This document shows, piece after piece, positions 54,198 through 62,924 of a stretch of 64,000 bases of DNA. The stretch is taken from NCBI RefSeq assembly GCF_003086775.1, contig NZ_CP026001.1, forward strand, positions 328,501 through 392,500. The letters are read 5' to 3'. The position numbers were made by a program, and so were the translations under genes. The notes under the pieces are model-generated. The model did no database searches. It saw only the letters and a program-made list of their open reading frames with translations, and was not told the DNA's origin. Within the stretch, counting starts at the first letter, position 1; every line of letters begins with the position of its first letter. The DNA is from Stenotrophomonas sp. ZAC14D1_NAIMI4_1 (GTDB lineage Bacteria > Pseudomonadota > Gammaproteobacteria > Xanthomonadales > Xanthomonadaceae).

Positions 54198-55907
54198 TTA
54201 GTGCAGTCCCAGGCTCAGGTGGTCGGCGATCGGGCCGAGTACCAGCGCCGGCATGAACTGCAGCACGGTCAGGATGACGATCACCGAGACCAGGGTCAGG
54301 GCGAAGGTCGGGGTTTCGATCTGCAGGCTGCCGGCAGACTCCGGTGCCTGGCGCTTGGCCGCCAGCTGTGCAGCCACCACCAGCGGGATGATCAGCAGCG
54401 GGAAGCGGCCCAGCAGCAGCACCAGCGAACAGCTCAGGTTCCACCACGGCGTGGCGTCGCCCAGGCCCTCGAAGCCCGAGCCGTTGTTGGCATAGGCCGA
54501 GACGTACTCGTAGAAGACCTGGCTGATGCCGTGGAAGCCGGGGTTGGACGTGCCGGAAAGGCCGGGCACGGCCAGGGTGATCGCGGTGAACACCAGCAGG
54601 GTGATCGGCTGCAGCAGCACCAGCAGGGCCAGCAGGCGCACCTGCGGTGTTTCCAGCTTGCGGCCGAACAGCTCAGGCGTGCGCCCGGTCATCAACCCGG
54701 CCAGGAACACGCCCAGCAGCAGGTACACGATGAACTGCTGCAGGCCGCAGCCGATACCGCCCCAGATCGCGCTGACCAGCATGTTGACCATCGCGATGCC
54801 ACCGCTCAGCGGTGCCAGCGAATCGTGCATGCCGTTCACCGAGCCGTTGGAGACCTGGGTGGTCACGGCCGCCCACAGCGCGGTGCCGTCGGCGCCGAAG
54901 CGCACCTCCTTGCCTTCCATCAGCAGCGGCGTAGCCGCGCTGGCGCTGTGGCCCTCGCTCCACATCATCGCGCCGGTGGACAGCAGCGACATGCCGAGCA
55001 TGCAGCTGAACACCAGGGCGCCGAAGCGGCGTCGGCCGGTGAACGCACCGATCATGAAGATCACCGCCATCGGGATCAGCAGGATGCCCACCACCTCCAG
55101 CAGGTTCGACACCGGGGTCGGGTTCTCCAGCGGGAAGCTGCTGTTCGGGCCGTACCAGCCGCCGCCGTTGGCGCCCAGCTGCTTGGCCGCGACCATCGCC
55201 GCCACCGGGCCCAGCGGCAGTTTCTGCTGCGCCATGCCGGCGCTGGCGTCGATCGGCGTGGCCTGCGGGCCGCCGGCCATCGTCGAGGGCACGCCCTGGC
55301 TGGTCAGCAACAGGGTCCAGACCAGGCACAGCGGCAACAGGAAGCGCACGCACAGGCGCACCACGTCCACGTAGTAGTTGCCCACCGGCACCTGCCGGTC
55401 ACCGCCGGCCGCAGGCGCCGCCACGGTCTGCGGCGCCCGCGCGAACAGCGCCCGCAGCGTGGCCACCGCCAGCGCCAGGCCCATCATCGGCGTCACCACC
55501 TGCAGGCCGGTGATGCCGGTCATCTGCGAGAGGTAGGACAGCTGGGCCTGGCCCGAGTAGTGCTGCTGGTTGGTGTTGGTCAGGAACGAGATCATCGTGT
55601 GCAGCGCGGTGTCCCAGCGCATGTTCGGGATCTGGTCCGGGTTCAATGGCAGCCAGGCCTGGGTCATGAACACCGCCTGGGTCAGCACGGCCACCACCAC
55701 GTTGCTCAGCACGAAGGCCAGCACGTAGCCGCGCCAGGACATCGAGCGCGTGGCATCCACGCCGAACAGCCGGTACAGCGGTTTTTCGATCCAGTGGAAC
55801 AGCACGTCCACCTTCATCGGCGCGCCACGCATCACGCGCGCCAGGTACAGGCCCAGCGGCCAGGCCAGCAGCAGGCTGGCAGCAAGAATCACAAGCATCT
55901 CAGTCAT
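54198..55907 (-). CDS. kdpA: KdpA potassium-channel-like subunit
   Basis: A 569-residue, roughly ten-helix subunit of the SKT superfamily that forms the K+ selectivity filter. Four pore-loop-type segments are visible (for example [49 protein letters not shown]). Length agrees with E. coli KdpA (557). It lies 12 bases after kdpF in the operon. Confidence 0.96.
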   Translation of the reverse strand: MTEMLVILAASLLLAWPLGLYLARVMRGAPMKVDVLFHWIEKPLYRLFGVDATRSMSWRGYVLAFVLSNVVVAVLTQAVFMTQAWLPLNPDQIPNMRWDTALHTMISFLTNTNQQHYSGQAQLSYLSQMTGITGLQVVTPMMGLALAVATLRALFARAPQTVAAPAAGGDRQVPVGNYYVDVVRLCVRFLLPLCLVWTLLLTSQGVPSTMAGGPQATPIDASAGMAQQKLPLGPVAAMVAAKQLGANGGGWYGPNSSFPLENPTPVSNLLEVVGILLIPMAVIFMIGAFTGRRRFGALVFSCMLGMSLLSTGAMMWSEGHSASAATPLLMEGKEVRFGADGTALWAAVTTQVSNGSVNGMHDSLAPLSGGIAMVNMLVSAIWGGIGCGLQQFIVYLLLGVFLAGLMTGRTPELFGRKLETPQVRLLALLVLLQPITLLVFTAITLAVPGLSGTSNPGFHGISQVFYEYVSAYANNGSGFEGLGDATPWWNLSCSLVLLLGRFPLLIIPLVVAAQLAAKRQAPESAGSLQIETPTFALTLVSVIVILTVLQFMPALVLGPIADHLSLGLH

Positions 55908-55919
55908 GGCAGGCTCCGC

Positions 55920-56012
55920 TCAGAACGACTCGGGCCGCAGCACGACATAAAGGAGATAGGCGGCGGCAACCAGCACCAGCACGCCACAGAACAACGACAG
56001 CCAGGGGGACAT
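55920..56012 (-). CDS. kdpF: KdpF small stabilising subunit
   Basis: A 30-residue single-helix peptide (MSPWLSLFCGVLVLVAAAYL then LYVVLRPESF) with the typical LRPE ending and position right before kdpA. It stabilises the KdpFABC complex in the membrane. ATG 56012 has AGGA ten bases upstream. Confidence 0.9.
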   Translation of the reverse strand: MSPWLSLFCGVLVLVAAAYLLYVVLRPESF

Positions 56013-56077
56013 GGGAAATGCGTCCTGGTGGAACCCCTCCACCTCAGGCCGCCATCGTCGTCCTGCCCCCCATAAAC

Positions 56078-56120
56078 GCACTACGCGCCGGACGGGGCCG
56101 GCGCGTAAAGAGTGCATAAA
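56078..56120 (-). promoter_or_regulatory. kdp upstream region: KdpE-box-like motif and long hairpin
   Basis: On the minus strand the motif TTTATGC-4 bases-TTTACGC (56103-56120) resembles the KdpE-binding site of E. coli (TTTATAC-4-TTTACAC). It overlaps a long imperfect hairpin with arms GCACT-ACGCGCCGG (56078-56091) and CCGGCGCGT...AGTGC (56098-56115), lying between the DUF4124 gene and kdpF. It could combine the terminator of the former with the operator of the latter. Confidence 0.45.
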
Positions 56121-56139
56121 TTCCGATGTCGCCCGGGCC

Positions 56140-56784
56140 TCAACCGCCCGGGGCCATGCCCTTCAGTTCGCGGTAGCGCTGCAGGCTGGCGTCGATCTCG
56201 GCCTTCAGCGTCACCTGCTGCTGTTCGAAGCTGGCCTGCAGGCGCTGCTGTGCCTGCAGCTGGGCATGGCGCTGGCGGATCGCCTCGGCCTGCGTGTCGC
56301 CCACCTTGCCGCCGGCCAGCTCGCGATCGCCCGCCGCCCCCAGCAGGGTCACCAGCGAATCCCGCAGGCTGGTGACGTTGTAGCGGGCGGTGCTCAGGTT
56401 GTTGTCGAGCACCTCCTGGCGCTCGTTGAACACCTTGCGCAGTGCATCCTCGCTGCCGTAGGTCGACAACATGGCCTGCTCGGTACGCTGCTTGGTCTGC
56501 GCTGCCATCTGGTCCAGCTGCGCCTGCGCCGCCACGGTGGCGGCAGCGGCACGTTCGGCGTCGGTCAACGCGCGCTGTACCTGCGCGTTGCGCACGCCGC
56601 TGTTGGCATTGAACTCCTCACGGGCGTTGTTGACCGCGTCGGCCGGCAGCGAATCGCTGCAGATCCGCTCCTTGCCCTCGTTCCAGCAGTACAGCTTCTT
56701 TCCCGGCGCGCCGGACTGGGCCAGCAGGCTGGCCGGCAGCGCCAGCAGCAGGCCGGTGGCAACGATGGCAGGAACTCGGAACAT
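56140..56784 (-). CDS. DUF4124-type periplasmic protein
   Basis: A 214-residue exported protein: signal peptide (RVPAIVATGLLLALPASLLA), then a short DUF4124-like module (KLYCWNEGKERICSDSLPADA), then a long Gln/Ala-rich helical region (about 50-205) with coiled-coil character. Start ATG 56784 follows GGAAGG. It lies 16 bp after pyrE on the same strand. Function unknown. Confidence 0.75.
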   Translation of the reverse strand: MFRVPAIVATGLLLALPASLLAQSGAPGKKLYCWNEGKERICSDSLPADAVNNAREEFNANSGVRNAQVQRALTDAERAAAATVAAQAQLDQMAAQTKQRTEQAMLSTYGSEDALRKVFNERQEVLDNNLSTARYNVTSLRDSLVTLLGAAGDRELAGGKVGDTQAEAIRQRHAQLQAQQRLQASFEQQQVTLKAEIDASLQRYRELKGMAPGG

Positions 56785-56800
56785 GCGACCTTCCCCTGGG

Positions 56801-57460
56801 TCAGCGTGCGGAACGGACGCCGTACTGGGCCCGATAGGCTTCCAGCGGCTGCCGGTAGCCCACAAGTTCCGGGTTTCCGGAGGCGAAATCAAGCAGGTCG
56901 GCCAGGGTCGCCACGGCGATCACCGGGATGCCGGCTTCTTCGGCCACGGCCTGTGCGGCCGAGCGCGGGTCGGCTTCCGAGGCGATTTCCTGGCGGTCCA
57001 GCGCCACCACGATGCCGGCCGGGATGCCGCCCGCAGCGCGGATGATGGCCAGGGCTTCGCGGATGGCGGTGCCAGCGGTGATCACGTCGTCGACGATCAG
57101 CACGCGCTTGCCGGTCAGGTCGGCGCCGATCAGCTGGCCGCCTTCACCGTGGTCCTTCACTTCCTTGCGGTTGAACGACAGCGGCAGGTCGCGGCCACGC
57201 TGGGCCAGCTCGCAGGCCATCGCGGTGGCCAGCGGGATGCCCTTGTAGGCCGGGCCGAACACCACGTCGTACTTGATTCCGCTGGCGTCGATGGCATCCG
57301 AATAGCAGGCGCCCAGCTGGGACAGCAGCGAGCCGGAGTCGAAACGACCGGCATTGAAGAAATAGGGGCTCAGCCGGCCGGACTTGAGGGTGAACTGGCC
57401 GAAGCGCAGGGCGTCGGCGGTCAGGGCCAGCTGCAAAAAACGGTGGCGGTGGTCGCTCAT
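56801..57460 (-). CDS. pyrE: Orotate phosphoribosyltransferase
   Basis: A 219-residue enzyme joining orotate and PRPP to orotidine 5'-phosphate in pyrimidine synthesis. It has the PRPP motif VLIVDDVITAGTAIREA, the flexible loop FNRKEVKDHGEGG, and FGPAYKGIPLA. Length is as in E. coli PyrE (213). Divergent from the exonuclease III gene, as in Pseudomonas where crc occupies that position. Confidence 0.96.
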   Translation of the reverse strand: MSDHRHRFLQLALTADALRFGQFTLKSGRLSPYFFNAGRFDSGSLLSQLGACYSDAIDASGIKYDVVFGPAYKGIPLATAMACELAQRGRDLPLSFNRKEVKDHGEGGQLIGADLTGKRVLIVDDVITAGTAIREALAIIRAAGGIPAGIVVALDRQEIASEADPRSAAQAVAEEAGIPVIAVATLADLLDFASGNPELVGYRQPLEAYRAQYGVRSAR

Positions 57461-57622
57461 CAAACTCGATTCGTCTTCATTTGGAGCACAAATCCTAATC
57501 CAGCTGGGCGTTCCGCGCTCGCCTGAGGCCCTGTGAAGGCCCTGCCGGGCCCGGCCGGCGGGCTGCGCGGGCCGCCGGGCAACCGGTATGCTTGCCCGGT
57601 TTCCCGCCGTAGGTTCATCCGC

Positions 57623-58423
57623 ATGCGCATCATCAGCTTCAACGCCAATGGCATCCGCTCGGCCGCCACCAAGGGCTTCCTCGACTGGTTCCGGGCCCAG
57701 GACGCCGACGTTCTGTGCATCCAGGAGACCAAGGCGCAGGAGGACCAGCTCACCGATCCGATGTTCCGCCCCGACGGCCACCACTGCTTCTACCGCGACG
57801 CCATCACCAAGAAGGGCTACAGCGGCGTGGCGATCTACAGCAAGCGCGAGCCGGATCAGGTCATCACCTCGCTGGGCTGGGCGCCGTTCGACGACGAAGG
57901 CCGCTACATCGAGGCCCGCTTCGGCAATCTCAGCGTGGTCTCCTTCTATATCCCGTCCGGCAGCTCGGGCGACCTGCGCCAGGGCTTCAAGTTCGAAGTG
58001 ATGGAATGGCTGCGGCCGATCCTGGAGGAGTGGGCGCGCAGCGGCCGCGACTACGTCCTGTGCGGCGACTGGAACATCGTCCGCTCGGCGCTGGACATCA
58101 AGAACTGGAAGTCCAACCAGAAGAATTCCGGCTGCCTGCCCGAAGAGCGCGACTGGCTCAACGGCCTGTGTGCCGACCACGGCCAGGCCACCGACGTGGC
58201 CACCGGCCGCGGCTGGGCCGACGCCTACCGCCTGCTGCACCCCGCCGGCGAGGATTACACCTGGTGGAGCAACCGCGGCGCGGCCCGCGCCAACAACGTC
58301 GGTTGGCGCATCGATTACCAGTTCATCACCCCCGGCCTGCGTGACCGCCTGCGCAGCTGCTCCATCTACCGCGACGAGCGCTTCTCCGACCACGCCCCGT
58401 TCACCGTGGACTACGACCTGTGA
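57623..58423 (+). CDS. xth: Exodeoxyribonuclease III family AP endonuclease
   Basis: A 266-residue endonuclease/exonuclease/phosphatase-fold protein acting on abasic sites and 3' ends in DNA repair. All catalytic positions appear intact: Asn7, Glu35 (QETKAQ), Tyr109, Asp149/Asn151 (GDWN), Asp231 and Asp256/His257 (FSDHAP). It sits divergent to pyrE, exactly where Pseudomonas carries crc, an inactive member of this family. ATG 57623 gives the family N-terminus. It overlaps the next gene by four bases. Confidence 0.9.
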   Translation: MRIISFNANGIRSAATKGFLDWFRAQDADVLCIQETKAQEDQLTDPMFRPDGHHCFYRDAITKKGYSGVAIYSKREPDQVITSLGWAPFDDEGRYIEARFGNLSVVSFYIPSGSSGDLRQGFKFEVMEWLRPILEEWARSGRDYVLCGDWNIVRSALDIKNWKSNQKNSGCLPEERDWLNGLCADHGQATDVATGRGWADAYRLLHPAGEDYTWWSNRGAARANNVGWRIDYQFITPGLRDRLRSCSIYRDERFSDHAPFTVDYDL

Positions 58424-59715
58424 GCGAAGCCGCTGCAAAGCCCAGCTACAAAGGCTGGGCCGGGATCAAGCGCGCCTTCGGCACGCCCTCGGCCCTGACC
58501 ATGGCCCTGCTGGGCTTCGGCAGCGGCCTGCCGTTCCTGCTGATCGCCTCGCAGACGCTTTCAACCCGCCTGCGTGATGTCGGCCTGGACCTGGGCAGCA
58601 TCGGCCTGATCAGCCTGGCCAGCTTCTTCTACCTGCTCAAGTTCGTCTGGGCCCCACTGCTGGACCGCTACGCGTTCCCGCTGCTGGCATTCCTCGGCCG
58701 CCGCCGCTCCTGGCTGCTGCTGTCGCAGGTGGCGGTGCTGATCGGCCTGGTCGCGCTGGCCTTCGTCCGCCCCGAACAGGGCGTGTGGCCGCTGGTGGCC
58801 TGGGTGCTGGTGGCGTCCTTCGCCGGCGCCACCCAGGATTCGGTGGTCGATGCCTATCGCATCGAGATCGCCCCGGAAACCGCACAGGCTGCGCTGGCTG
58901 CCACCTATACGCTGGGCTACCGCATCGGCCTGATCCTGGCCGGTGCCGGCGCGCTCTACCTGGCCCAGTTCGAAGGCTGGATCGTCGCCTACCTGGCCAT
59001 GGCCGGGCTGATGCTGCTGCCGATCATCACCACCCTGGTGTGCCGCGAACCGGATCGCCCGGCGCAGGCCGTGCAGCGCCGGATCGACGTCGCCGAAGCC
59101 TTCGTCAAGCCGATCACCAGCTTCTTCACCCGCAACGGCATCGGCCTGGCGCTGGGCCTGCTGGCTTTCGTCGGGCTGTTCAAGTTCCCCGACCAGGTCA
59201 TCGGCGTGATGGCCGGCCCGTTCTACCTCGATTCGGGCTTCGACAAGGCCGACATCGCCACCGTCTCCAAGCTGTTCGGCGTGTGGATGGGTATCGGTGG
59301 TGCCTTCCTTGGCGGTATCGCCGTGGCCGCCTTAGGCTTCCGCCGCATGCTGCTGGTGGCGGCGCTGGGCGTGGCCCTGTCCAACCTCGCCTTCCTGCTG
59401 ATGGCGCACAACCCGGGCCAGCTGTGGGCGTTCTACGCCGCGCTCAGCGCCGACAACCTGTTCCAGGGCTTCGCCGGCACCGTGCTGGTGGCCTTCATGT
59501 CCTCGCTCACCGACCGCAACTTCACCGCCACCCAGTACGCCCTGCTGGTGTCGCTGGCCAACCTGCCGGGCAAGTTCGTCGGCGGCGTGTCGGGCTATAT
59601 CGTCGAAGCCAGCTCCTACAGCACCTTCTTCATGCTCAGCGCGGTCACCGTCGTACCGACTCTGCTGCTGCTGGCCTGGCTGTGGCCGCGCATCCACGAC
59701 CGCAGCGCCCCCTGA
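58420..59715 (+). CDS. ampG: AmpG-like muropeptide MFS permease
   Basis: A 431-residue, 12-helix transporter of the AmpG group (FGSGLPFLLIASQTLSTRLRD, KFVWAPLLDRY, ATQDSVVDAYRIE), probably importing anhydro-muropeptides for cell-wall recycling and, in this genus, influencing beta-lactamase induction. It starts at GTG 58420, overlapping the xth stop. S. maltophilia can carry more than one AmpG-like gene, so whether this is the principal one cannot be told here. anmK, acting later in the same recycling route, lies close by. Confidence 0.82.
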   Translation: MSEAAAKPSYKGWAGIKRAFGTPSALTMALLGFGSGLPFLLIASQTLSTRLRDVGLDLGSIGLISLASFFYLLKFVWAPLLDRYAFPLLAFLGRRRSWLLLSQVAVLIGLVALAFVRPEQGVWPLVAWVLVASFAGATQDSVVDAYRIEIAPETAQAALAATYTLGYRIGLILAGAGALYLAQFEGWIVAYLAMAGLMLLPIITTLVCREPDRPAQAVQRRIDVAEAFVKPITSFFTRNGIGLALGLLAFVGLFKFPDQVIGVMAGPFYLDSGFDKADIATVSKLFGVWMGIGGAFLGGIAVAALGFRRMLLVAALGVALSNLAFLLMAHNPGQLWAFYAALSADNLFQGFAGTVLVAFMSSLTDRNFTATQYALLVSLANLPGKFVGGVSGYIVEASSYSTFFMLSAVTVVPTLLLLAWLWPRIHDRSAP

Positions 59716-59792
59716 TTGCCTGACTGCGCAACCTGCGGGATGATCGCCCGGGACGCGCCGAGGGGGCGGTGCCTTGCGAACGGGGAGTGAGC

Positions 59793-60023
59793 ATGGCCGA
59801 TGTAGTGCTGCGGGACGTGGACCCGCTGCTGTATGAACGTATCCGAAGGGTGGCCGTGGCGCGCGGCTGGAGCCACGAGCAGGCCTGTTCGGTGCTGCTC
59901 GAACAGGGCCTGCTGAGCAGCGAGCTGGAGGTCCGCTCCGGCTTCGGCGATCCCGAAGTGGACGCCCTGTCAGCGGCGATCGCCGCCCTGCAGGCCATGC
60001 CGGCGGGGCAGGGCTTCCGGTAG
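59793..60023 (+). CDS. Small protein with RHH/antitoxin-like N-terminus
   Basis: A 76-residue protein with a GGGGAG site before the ATG. Residues 1-42 (ADVVLRDVDPLLYERIRRVA followed by a helix) have the pattern of a ribbon-helix-helix fold as in FitA/Arc-like DNA binders. The rest is an acidic helix. No toxin gene adjoins it. The TAG stop (60021-60023) is part of the GTAG head of a SMAG repeat, so the C-terminus was probably shaped by that repeat. Confidence 0.6.
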   Translation: MADVVLRDVDPLLYERIRRVAVARGWSHEQACSVLLEQGLLSSELEVRSGFGDPEVDALSAAIAALQAMPAGQGFR

Positions 60024-60078
60024 ATCCACGCCATGCGTGGATGGCGCCGACGGGGTAGCGCCGGGCCACGCCCGGCCG
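60020..60078. repeat. Two SMAG elements in tandem
   Basis: A GTAGATCCACGCC element at 60020-60042, identical to the unit of the array at 13058-13368, and a GTAGCGCCGGGCC element at 60055-60078, both in the same orientation, between convergent genes. Confidence 0.88.
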
Positions 60079-60089
60079 ATGGCATCACC

Positions 60090-61217
60090 TCACGCCAGAT
60101 GGATCGCCCCGAGAATCCGCGGCCCTTTCGCCCCGGTCACGCTCGGCAGGTTGCCGGCCAGCCCATCCATCGTCCGTTGTGCCAGCCAGGCAAAGCCCAT
60201 CGCCTCCACATACTCCGGGTCCAGCCCATGCACGGCGCTGGATTCCACCGCCACGCCGGGCAGCAGTGCCGCCAGCCGGTGCATCAGCTGCCGGTTGTGC
60301 ACGCCGCCACCGCAGACCAGCACCCGGCGGGTCTCCGGCTGCTGGGCCAGCAATGCATCGGCCACGGTCACCGCGGTCAGTTCCAGCAGGGTGGCCTGCA
60401 CATCCGCGGCGGCGTACTCGCCTTCGCCCATGCGCGCCTCGGCCCAGGCCAGGTGGAACTGCTCGCGGCCGGTGCTCTTGGGCGGCGGCAGGTCGAACCA
60501 CGGGTCCGCACGCCAGCTGGCCAGCAGCGGTGCATCCACCGCACCACTGGCCGCATAGGCCCCGTCGGCGTCGAAGGTGCGGCCGGTATGGCGCTGGCAC
60601 CAGGCATCCATCAGTGCATTGGCCGGGCCGGTGTCGAAGCCGCGCGGCACGCCCTGCCGGGGGATCAGGGTCAGGTTGCCGATGCCACCCAGATTGAGCA
60701 CCGCGCGGTCCTCGCCGGCCGTGCCCAGCATCGCCAGGTGGAAGGCCGGCATCAACGGCGCCCCATGGCCGCCAGCGGCCACGTCGCGGCGGCGGAAATC
60801 GGCCACCGTGGTGATCCCGGTCAGTTCGGCAATGCGGTTGCCATCGCCCAGCTGCACGGTGAAGGCCGGGTCGGCCAGCGGCCGGTGGCGCACGGTCTGC
60901 CCGTGCGAGCCGATCGCCCGCACCTGGCGGCGGTCCACGCCGGCCTCGTCCAGCAGCTGGTTGGCGGCGGCGGCGAAGTTGATCGCGATGCGCGCATCCA
61001 GTTCGCCCAGCTCCTCCACCGACTCCAGCGGACCGCCTTCGCCCAGCGCCACCAGCCGTGCGCGCAGCACCGGCTCCCAGCGGGCGGTCAGGCCACGCAC
61101 GAAGCGGCAGCCGCCGCTGGCGGGGAACTGCACCAGCGCGGCATCGATGCCATCGGCGCTGGTGCCTGACATCAGGCCAAGGTAGAGGGGGGCATCAACG
61201 TCGACGGTCGTGTTCAT
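60090..61217 (-). CDS. anmK: Anhydro-N-acetylmuramic acid kinase
   Basis: A 375-residue kinase of the ASKHA fold that phosphorylates and opens anhydro-MurNAc during peptidoglycan recycling. It has the [15 protein letters not shown] motif, [31 protein letters not shown] and [15 protein letters not shown] 61217 is used; an ATG three codons upstream also exists and neither has a good ribosome site. It follows the M23 endopeptidase gene on the same strand, separated by a terminator. Confidence 0.93.
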   Translation of the reverse strand: MNTTVDVDAPLYLGLMSGTSADGIDAALVQFPASGGCRFVRGLTARWEPVLRARLVALGEGGPLESVEELGELDARIAINFAAAANQLLDEAGVDRRQVRAIGSHGQTVRHRPLADPAFTVQLGDGNRIAELTGITTVADFRRRDVAAGGHGAPLMPAFHLAMLGTAGEDRAVLNLGGIGNLTLIPRQGVPRGFDTGPANALMDAWCQRHTGRTFDADGAYAASGAVDAPLLASWRADPWFDLPPPKSTGREQFHLAWAEARMGEGEYAAADVQATLLELTAVTVADALLAQQPETRRVLVCGGGVHNRQLMHRLAALLPGVAVESSAVHGLDPEYVEAMGFAWLAQRTMDGLAGNLPSVTGAKGPRILGAIHLA

Positions 61218-61231
61218 GGCGGGCATAAAAA

Positions 61232-61264
61232 AAGGACGCGGCAAGCTTGGGCTGCCGCGTCCTT
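61232..61264 (-). terminator. Terminator between M23 peptidase gene and anmK
   Basis: A 12-bp perfect stem (AAGGACGCGGCA / TGCCGCGTCCTT) with a 9-base loop, followed on the minus strand by seven T residues. It ends 15 bp before the anmK start, so anmK is either expressed by read-through or from a promoter in the gap. Confidence 0.85.
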
Positions 61265-61284
61265 CCTCGTCAACGCAGCGCGGG

Positions 61285-62757
61285 TCAGCCGCGCTTGTGG
61301 CTGTTGCCCGGCTTGGCCTTGGCGCTGGCCACCTCGGTCGGCGCGGCCTCGCGGCTGCTCGGGGCCGGGCTGGCCTCGGCGTAGATCAGCTTCTCCATGC
61401 CCTGGATACGGGCCATGGCCGGCGCGGTCTGCGCACGGAAGGCCACCAGCTCGGCGCCCTTCAGCGGTTCCGGCGGCGGCATGGTCACCGTCAGCGGATT
61501 GCGGTGCTCGCCGTTCACGCGGAATTCGTAGTGCAGGTGCGGGCCGGTGGCCAGGCCGGTCGAACCGACATAGCCGATCACCGTGCCCTGGGCCACGCGC
61601 TGGCCGGTCTTGATATTGGCAAAGCGCGACATGTGCCCGTACAGGGTGGTGTGGCCGCGGCCATGGTCGAGGATGACCACGTTGCCGTAGCCGCGCTGCA
61701 CGCCGGCGAACTGCACGCGGGCGTCGCCGGCGGCCATGATCGGCGTACCGGTGCGCGCGGCGTAGTCCACGCCCTTGTGCATGCGCATCTTGCCCAGCAC
61801 CGGGTGCTTGCGCGCGCCGAACGTCGAGCTCAGCCGCGCGAACGGGATCGGCATGCGGATGAAGCTCTTCTTCAGCGAACGGCCGTTGAGGTCGTAGTAC
61901 TCCGACTTGCCGCCGCGCTCGAAGCGGAAGCCCGAGTAGGTCTTGCCACCGGTGGTGAAGGTCGCCGCCAGGATCTTGCTCGTGTCGACCTTCTCGCCTT
62001 CGCGCCAGGTCTCGTCCATCACCACGCTGAAGCGGTCGCCCGGCTGCAGGTCCTTGGAGAAGTCGATGTCGTACTTGAAGATGTCGTCGGTCATCGTCGC
62101 GATCGCCGACGGCGACAGCCCGGCCCGGCGGGCCGCGGCATACAGCGAGCTGGTGATCTCGCCGCTGGTGACCACCGTGCGCGTGGAGGTCTCGCGCTTG
62201 GTCACCTTTTCCTTGATGTCATCGCCGGCCAGGCTCAGTTCCACCCGGTTGTCGCCATCGCGGTCGAAGCGGATGCTGCGCAGGTCGCCCGAGAGCGGCA
62301 TGTCGAAGGCGATCTCGGCCCCGGGGCGCAGCTTGGTCAGCGAGTCACGCGCGCCCGGATGGTCCAGCACCCGGTGCAGGGTGGTGGCGGGGATGCCGGC
62401 CTGGTCGAACAGATCGCTCAGGGTCTGCCCGCGCTGCACCCGCAGCACCTGCCAGCTGTCGCCGGGGGTCTGCTGCTGGCGTGCCAGCGACAGCGGCGGC
62501 AAGGGCAGGGCCAGGCTGGTGTGGCTTTCCTGGTAGGGCGAATCGATGGTGTGCGAGAAACCCGGCACGATCGTCGCCACCAGGGCGCCGATGGTGGCGA
62601 ACAGGCTCGCGTGCACCCAATGGCGACGCGTCCAGCGTTCATTGAATGCGGCGGGTAGGTGCTGCCTGAGCTTCCGGTGCAGGGCGTTGTCGTGCAGGAC
62701 GTGGAGACGTTCCTGGAAGCGCTGCTTGCGTGCGCGCCCTTGTTCGGAATTTTGCAT
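61285..62757 (-). CDS. M23 family (MepM-like) peptidoglycan endopeptidase
   Basis: A 490-residue membrane-anchored hydrolase. A cytoplasmic N-terminus and single helix (about 48-68) are followed by an OapA/LysM-like region (about 100-190), a connecting domain, and the LytM catalytic domain (about 320-425) with the zinc ligands in MHKGVDY and HLHYE. It should cleave peptide cross-links to allow wall growth. Divergent from tyrS and upstream of anmK, an order (anmK, mepM, tyrS) found in many gammaproteobacteria. Confidence 0.9.
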   Translation of the reverse strand: MQNSEQGRARKQRFQERLHVLHDNALHRKLRQHLPAAFNERWTRRHWVHASLFATIGALVATIVPGFSHTIDSPYQESHTSLALPLPPLSLARQQQTPGDSWQVLRVQRGQTLSDLFDQAGIPATTLHRVLDHPGARDSLTKLRPGAEIAFDMPLSGDLRSIRFDRDGDNRVELSLAGDDIKEKVTKRETSTRTVVTSGEITSSLYAAARRAGLSPSAIATMTDDIFKYDIDFSKDLQPGDRFSVVMDETWREGEKVDTSKILAATFTTGGKTYSGFRFERGGKSEYYDLNGRSLKKSFIRMPIPFARLSSTFGARKHPVLGKMRMHKGVDYAARTGTPIMAAGDARVQFAGVQRGYGNVVILDHGRGHTTLYGHMSRFANIKTGQRVAQGTVIGYVGSTGLATGPHLHYEFRVNGEHRNPLTVTMPPPEPLKGAELVAFRAQTAPAMARIQGMEKLIYAEASPAPSSREAAPTEVASAKAKPGNSHKRG

Positions 62758-62924
62758 CAGTGGTTTTTTCCTGCGGCCCGGGAGCGCGGGCCTGATCGCC
62801 GGTTACCATAGACACCTGAGAAAACCGCGTCAAACCCTTGTGCCTATTGGCTTTTGTGAAGCCGGATGGGTTAACTTGGCGTTAACACCCCACACAAGAA
62901 ACGGCATAGCCGGGAGTAGTCACC

